In this document: piece after piece, positions 60,251-64,000 of the stretch
Layout of the letters: each line of letters starts with the position of its first letter
How positions within the stretch are numbered: the stretch's first letter is position 1
NCBI RefSeq assembly: GCF_900091955.1
Contig: NZ_FMDF01000217.1
Coordinates: 1-64,000, forward strand
Direction of reading: 5' to 3'
Source: Streptomyces sp. Ncost-T10-10d
Lineage (GTDB): Bacteria; Actinomycetota; Actinomycetes; Streptomycetales; Streptomycetaceae
DNA: 64,000 nt
The notes under the pieces: generated by a model
What the model was told of the DNA's origin: nothing
Databases searched by the model: none
The model's input: only the letters and a program-made list of their open reading frames with translations
Program-made: the position numbers and the translations under genes

Positions 60251-60871
60251 TCAGGACTCCTTGACCGCGATGGTCTCCACCGTGTTGGCGACATGCTCGA
60301 ACGCGTCGGCGGCCTCTTCCAGCACGTCCACGATCTGCTTGAGCTTCAGCACCTCTATGGCGTCGTACTTGCCATTGAAGAGATGGGCCAACAGCTTGCG
60401 GTGGATCTGGTCGGCCTGGTTCTCCAGACGGTTGACCTCGATCCAGTACTCGGTGAGGTTGTCCATCGTCCGCAGACCCGGCATCGCCTCGGCGGTCAGC
60501 TCGGCCGCCCGGGCCAGCACCTCGATCTGCTGCGCCACACCCTTGGGGAGTTCTTCGACCTGGTACAGCACGACCAGGTCGACGGCCTCCTCCATGAAGT
60601 CCATGATGTCGTCGAGCGACGATGCGAGGTTGTAGATGTCCTCGCGGTCGAATGGCGTGATGAAAGAGGAGTTCAGCTGGTGGAAGATCGCGTGGGTGGC
60701 ATCGTCCCCCGCGTGCTCCGCTGCCCGCATGCGCTCCGCGATCTCGACTCGGGAGGCAGAGTCCGCCCCGAGCAGTTCCATCAGGAGTTTCGAGCCCGTG
60801 ACGATGTTGTCCGCGGATGCGGAGAACATGTCATAGAAGCTCGTCTCCCTGGGGGTCAGACGAAAGCGCAC
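60251..60871 (-). CDS. DUF47 (PhoU-like) Pit accessory protein
   Basis: The 206-residue all-helical protein (GTG start at 60871, MRFRLTPRETSFYDMFSASA) belongs to the DUF47/YkaA PhoU-like family: EHAGDDATHAIFHQLNSSFI, TPFDREDIYNLASSLDDIMD (metal-binding Asp residues) and RLENQADQIHRKLLAHLFNG. It is paired with pit in a two-gene operon and probably modulates its activity. Confidence 0.93.
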   Translation of the reverse strand: MRFRLTPRETSFYDMFSASADNIVTGSKLLMELLGADSASRVEIAERMRAAEHAGDDATHAIFHQLNSSFITPFDREDIYNLASSLDDIMDFMEEAVDLVVLYQVEELPKGVAQQIEVLARAAELTAEAMPGLRTMDNLTEYWIEVNRLENQADQIHRKLLAHLFNGKYDAIEVLKLKQIVDVLEEAADAFEHVANTVETIAVKES

Positions 60872-61014
60872 GTGGGGTCCTCGGGGCTTTGGATTCGGTC
60901 AGGCTGATGCTAGGCGCATCATCCGGCCACGGCTAACCGGCATTCTTCAGTGTCGCGCATGGGGCACTGCGATCAGCACGGGCCCCCGGTCACGTTTCGG
61001 CAGAATTCGTTAGG

Positions 61015-61035
61015 ATATACCCACCAGGGGTATAT
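61015..61035. promoter_or_regulatory. CsoR operator
   Basis: ATATACCC-5-GGGTATAT, a perfect 8-bp inverted repeat of the CsoR-type TATACCC...GGGTATA pattern. It overlaps the likely -10 region and ends 34 bp before the csoR ATG, predicting copper-relieved autorepression. Confidence 0.88.
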
Positions 61036-61069
61036 GAACGGCAGGGTAAAGGGAAAACGGGAGGCAGCA

Positions 61070-61408
61070 ATGACCACCACCGAGGCCGCGGAGACGGAAC
61101 CGGTCGTCACCGACCACGACCGGGGTATTCACGGCTATCACCACCAGAAGGCCGAGCACCTCAAGCGGCTGCGCCGGATCGAGGGCCAGATCCGCGGTCT
61201 CCAGCGGATGGTCGACGAGGACGTCTACTGCATCGACATACTCACGCAGGTCTCGGCGTCCACGAAGGCGCTCCAGTCCTTCGCGCTCCAGCTGCTGGAG
61301 GAGCACCTGCGGCACTGCGTCGCCGACGCGGCGGTCAAGGGAGGAGACGAGATCGACGCGAAGGTCGAGGAGGCCACGAAGGCCATCGCCCGCCTGCTCC
61401 GTACCTGA
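61070..61408 (+). CDS. csoR: Copper-sensing repressor CsoR
   Basis: The 112-residue all-helical protein starts at an ATG 6 nt after GGGAGG. The Cu(I) ligands C54, H79 and C83 have exactly the C-x24-H-x3-C spacing of known copper-sensing CsoR, and the DNA-binding stretch HLKRLRRIEGQIRGLQRMVD is typical. It represses copper efflux genes, which are not adjacent here, and likely itself through the operator upstream. Confidence 0.93.
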   Translation: MTTTEAAETEPVVTDHDRGIHGYHHQKAEHLKRLRRIEGQIRGLQRMVDEDVYCIDILTQVSASTKALQSFALQLLEEHLRHCVADAAVKGGDEIDAKVEEATKAIARLLRT

Positions 61409-61480
61409 TACGGGGAGATGCCCGGTGCGGGAGGGATGCCCGGCGCCGACGGGGGATGCCCGGTGCGGGGCGGGGTCTGA

Positions 61481-61499
61481 TGCGGGGCGGGGCCCCGCA
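61481..61499 (+). terminator. Terminator after csoR
   Basis: TGCGGGG-5-CCCCGCA, 72 nt past the csoR stop. The region before it (61413-61480) contains three imperfect GATGCCCGGTGCGG-type direct repeats. Confidence 0.6.
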
Positions 61500-61500
61500 C

Positions 61501-61704
61501 TCACCCCCGGTGGTCGGCCTGCCGGGGGACGGCGGTCCGTTCGGTGATCACCCGGACGTCCAGCACCTCGTCGATACGGTCCGCGCTGAGCCGTTCCCCG
61601 ATCGCGGCCGACGCGGCGATCATCAGCTCACCGCAGAGCTCGATCTCGGCGAGGGCCACATGGTCGGATACGGTCCGCGTGCCGAGCGTCACCACGTCAC
61701 TCAC
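61501..61704 (-). CDS. Small conserved protein, function unknown
   Basis: The 67-residue product starts with a GTG (MSDVVTLGTRTVSDHVALAE); a second GTG three codons in, with GAGAGG upstream, may be the true start. Good codon bias. The sequence (ELMIAASAAIGERLSADRID, then VLDVRVI) looks like a compact alpha/beta fold; no motif was recognised. It is divergent from nothing obvious; its 3' end meets the csoR terminator. Confidence 0.6.
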   Translation of the reverse strand: MSDVVTLGTRTVSDHVALAEIELCGELMIAASAAIGERLSADRIDEVLDVRVITERTAVPRQADHRG

Positions 61705-61826
61705 CTCTCACTGCCGTCGCCGACTTCCTAGCGTAGGGAGCGGACCACACACCGCGCATGGCACGGACGGACCATTTCGCGCCGCCGGCATGCCTATGTC
61801 CCCGCCTTCGTCCGTGTGCCGCCGGG

Positions 61827-62714
61827 CTATCTCTGTCGGATCTTCCCGGTGTAGATGTCGCGACCGTCCGGCAGCCGTACGGAGACCGGTACCCCGAATC
61901 CGTACAGCAGCGTCGTCGACACCACCTCCACCGCCGGCCCCTCGTTGGCGAAGGTGAACCGGTGGCGCACCTTGCGCAGCCGCCCCTGTTCGTCCAGATA
62001 CGCGTCGAACGGCACCGTGTGCGTGTGGAACCCTTTCGCCGCCGCGGCCAGTGCCCCGCGCGATTTCGGCGAGGCCTCGCGCGCCGCCCGGCCGATGTCC
62101 GAGATCCCCCGGTAGTGCCGCACGGCCACCCCGGCGAGCTCGGTCCTTCCTACGTACGTCACCTGCCGCGCCCCGCGCAGCAGTTCGGCGGCGGCCATCG
62201 GATCGGTCGCTCCGCCGGTGACCAGATTGCCGTCCTCCAGGGTCGTCGTGTCGATCCTGACCCACTTGTCCGCGGGCACTCCGGCGCCGCGGTTCATCAT
62301 GTAGAGCGCGCCGGGGGCCAGCAGTTCGGTGATGGGACGGTGCTCGTCCTCGCCGGCGGCGTCCTCGGGCAGCACGACCTCGAGCCGCCCCACCTGGTTG
62401 CGGAAGTCGTACGTCCCCCAACCCCTGATCGTCACCCGCGTCCCGCCCGCCGCGGTCTCCATCGACGTACGCACCTCGGCGCTTCCGGCCCCGGTCACCG
62501 TCCCCGTGCCGGTCCCGCGCACCGTCCCCGCGAGCATCGCGGCCGCCCGGTGGACCGCGTCGAGGGAGTCGGCCCCGCCTCGTTCATCGGCCATCGCACG
62601 GTCGCCGCCGCCACCGCCTCCCGAGCATCCGGCGGTCGCCGCCATCACGCCCACCACGGCAAGGGCGCAGACAGCGCGCGCCCCGCTTCCGGACCTGTGC
62701 TGCTGCACCACCAT
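61827..62714 (-). CDS. Putative lipoprotein (LppX/LprAFG-like), function unknown
   Basis: The 295-residue product from the ATG at 62714 has a lipoprotein signal peptide ending ATAGC at C30, followed by a Gly/Asp-rich linker. An ATG at 62759 is an alternative start. The mature beta-rich domain (VTIRGWGTYDFRNQVGRLEV, ADKWVRIDTTTLEDGNLVTG, FDAYLDEQGRLRKVRHRFTF) resembles outer-leaflet LolA/LppX-like lipoproteins common in Streptomyces. It may bind lipids; this is inferred from the fold pattern only. Confidence 0.78.
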   Translation of the reverse strand: MVVQQHRSGSGARAVCALAVVGVMAATAGCSGGGGGGDRAMADERGGADSLDAVHRAAAMLAGTVRGTGTGTVTGAGSAEVRTSMETAAGGTRVTIRGWGTYDFRNQVGRLEVVLPEDAAGEDEHRPITELLAPGALYMMNRGAGVPADKWVRIDTTTLEDGNLVTGGATDPMAAAELLRGARQVTYVGRTELAGVAVRHYRGISDIGRAAREASPKSRGALAAAAKGFHTHTVPFDAYLDEQGRLRKVRHRFTFANEGPAVEVVSTTLLYGFGVPVSVRLPDGRDIYTGKIRQR

Positions 62715-62847
62715 CGCCTGCCAACCCCCAACGACGTACCGCTTGCCCGAGCCCCCCATCCGCTCCGCATAACGACAGCCCGTGTCCCCCGTCACGCCGC
62801 TCCCGTACGCCACACCGCCGGGTGGCCGTGCCCAGTACCGTGGACGG

Positions 62848-63036
62848 GTGTACGTCCAACACACCGATGAGGTCCCGCAGACTCCCCCCACCCCCGCGTC
62901 CTCCGGGCACGAGCCCACGACCGTGGAACGCGGCTCGTTCTGCACCGCCCGCTGCAACTGCGGCTGGTCCGGTCCGGCCCGCCGCTCCCGGGACCGGGCC
63001 CGCACGGACGCCGCGGAACACAGCACGGCGCCCTGA
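62848..63036 (+). CDS. Small Cys-motif protein
   Basis: The 62-residue product (GTG start, MYVQHTDEVPQTPPTPASSG) has a compact C-terminal module FCTARCNCGWSGPARRSRDR followed by ARTDAAEH. The C-x3-C-x-C-G-W pattern could bind a metal. I recall similar small proteins in other Streptomyces, function unknown. The start has no ribosome-binding site; the mRNA is likely leaderless. Confidence 0.6.
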   Translation: MYVQHTDEVPQTPPTPASSGHEPTTVERGSFCTARCNCGWSGPARRSRDRARTDAAEHSTAP

Positions 63037-63103
63037 CCTCCTCTCCCACTTTCCCGACCTCTCCCCCACCGACCGGCCCTGAGCACCACGACCCGGAGGT
63101 CCG

Positions 63104-64000
63104 ATGAACCTGCCGCCCCTGCCCGACCGGCGCACCCTGCTCACCGCGGGCGCCGCAGCAGCGCTCACCGGCGTCACCACGACCGCCTGCAGCGGCGCAT
63201 CCGTCGCCGGTTCCGGAACCGGCGACGGGGGCAACTCCTCGGGCACGTCGGGCGCCACGGGCGGCACCACTCCTGCCTCACCCGCCTCATCGGTCCCGTC
63301 GAAACCCTCCCCCTCCGGCCCGGTGAACTGGTCCGCCCTGGCCAAGAGCCTCGACGGCACCCTCGTACGCCCGCAGGACGCGGCCTACCCGACCGCCCGT
63401 CAGCTCTACAACACCCGCTTCGACGGTCTGAGGCCCGCTGCCGTCGCATACGTCAGGCACGCGGCGGACATCCGCGAGTGCCTGGCCTTCGCCCGCCGCA
63501 CCGCCACCCCCGTGTCCATCCGCAGCGGCGGTCATTCCTACGCCGGCTGGTCGAGCGGCAACGGACGCCTCGTCCTTGACGTCTCGTCACTGTCCCGCGT
63601 CGACAGGAGCGGCACGATCGGCGCGGGCGCCAAACTCATCGACGTCTACCAGGGCCTCGCCCGCAACGGCCTGACGATCCCCGGCGGCTCCTGCCCCACG
63701 GTCGGCATCTCCGGCCTCACCCTCGGCGGCGGTCACGGTGTCGCCTCCCGCGCGTACGGCCTGACCTGCGACAGCCTCACCGCAGCGACCGTCGTCACGG
63801 CCGACGGCAAGACCCTCGTCGTGGACGCCAAACACCACCCGGACCTCTTCTGGGCGCTGCGCGGCGCGGGCAACGGCAACTTCGGCGTGGTCACCGAGCT
63901 GACGTTCTGCACCCGCCCGGCCCCGCAGACCGTCACCGCGTACATGTCGTGGCCGTGGTCGCGCGCCCGGGCCGTCATCCAGGCCTGGCAGGAGTGGGGA
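63104..64000 (+). CDS. Exported FAD-binding (BBE-type) oxidoreductase, 3' end outside window
   Basis: The first 299 codons are present. The ATG at 63104 follows GGAGG by 5 nt. The N-terminus has RR before a hydrophobic stretch ending TTTAC at C29, a possible Tat lipoprotein signal. A Gly/Ser/Thr/Pro linker follows, then a PCMH-type FAD domain: VSIRSGGHSYAGWSSGNGRL with H144, and GGSCPTVGISGLTLGGGHG with C197. These are the His and Cys positions for bicovalent flavin in berberine-bridge-like oxidases. It probably oxidises sugars or alkaloid-like substrates outside the cell. Confidence 0.88.
   Translation, partial: MNLPPLPDRRTLLTAGAAAALTGVTTTACSGASVAGSGTGDGGNSSGTSGATGGTTPASPASSVPSKPSPSGPVNWSALAKSLDGTLVRPQDAAYPTARQLYNTRFDGLRPAAVAYVRHAADIRECLAFARRTATPVSIRSGGHSYAGWSSGNGRLVLDVSSLSRVDRSGTIGAGAKLIDVYQGLARNGLTIPGGSCPTVGISGLTLGGGHGVASRAYGLTCDSLTAATVVTADGKTLVVDAKHHPDLFWALRGAGNGNFGVVTELTFCTRPAPQTVTAYMSWPWSRARAVIQAWQEWG

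Overview
The window is high-GC actinobacterial chromosome, almost certainly Streptomyces. The evidence is GC-rich third codon positions, frequent GTG starts, many 4-base ATGA/GTGA overlaps, mycothiol genes (mshA, mshD), and a long run of genes I recognise as typical Streptomyces core genome: glnR, nur, rsiG, ppk, pstSCAB, a pit/DUF47 pair and a CsoR repressor. No rRNA, tRNA, CRISPR array or intact transposon was seen.

Layout. 1-7.9 kb (core): start of an exported protein, YbjN-like gene, mshA, a methyltransferase, a secreted NlpC/P60 hydrolase, a response-regulator/PP2C phosphatase, then an XRE regulator, HbhA-like and DUF2516 gene set behind a perfect 28-bp palindrome. 8.1-19.3 kb (accessory, decaying): broken or truncated genes (FAD monooxygenase, TetR tail, TnsA-like endonuclease, VOC head, frameshifted UvrA-like ABC protein, MarR core, quinone oxidoreductase) mixed with intact genes (methyltransferase, VOC, FMN-binding protein, alpha/beta hydrolase, aldo/keto reductase, TetR, a lone EF-G domain-IV-like protein). 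19.3-21.9 kb: TetR and a divergent drug-type ABC exporter. 22-33.2 kb (core): Eis-like acetyltransferase, asparaginase, rsiG, dtd, ygfZ-like, nur, a nitrobindin-like protein, a three-gene operon of membrane-anchored extracytoplasmic proteins plus a 33-aa membrane protein, DsrE-like, DUF3099, DUF1416 and a rhodanese-type sulfurtransferase.

33.6-48.2 kb (core): LmeA-type protein, Y/Q-rich membrane protein, MoaD-like, hydrolase, glnR with a promoter-proximal terminator hairpin, LacI regulator, HtrA-like protease with an MprAB-like two-component pair, PI-PLC-like enzyme, HIT protein, secreted 5'-nucleotidase, mshD. 48.3-61 kb: GntR/ABC operon, then a phosphate block: ppk-CHAD-NUDIX, PHO box-pstSCAB, and convergent DUF47-pit. 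61-64 kb: csoR with its operator, small proteins, a lipoprotein and the start of an exported FAD oxidoreductase.

How it fits together. Phosphate handling is the strongest theme: polyphosphate kinase, high-affinity Pst uptake behind an 11-bp-phased PHO box, low-affinity Pit, and the 5'-nucleotidase that could release phosphate. Nitrogen (GlnR), nickel (Nur), copper (CsoR) and development (RsiG) regulators sit in the same core stretch. The most unusual sequence features are a dispersed 42-bp repeat lying in frame inside a coding gene, a deletion that removed both 5' ends of a divergent regulator/monooxygenase pair, a Cys-rich reading frame overlapping the sulfurtransferase start, and the glnR leader hairpin. 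All identifications are by reading the sequence; no database search was run.
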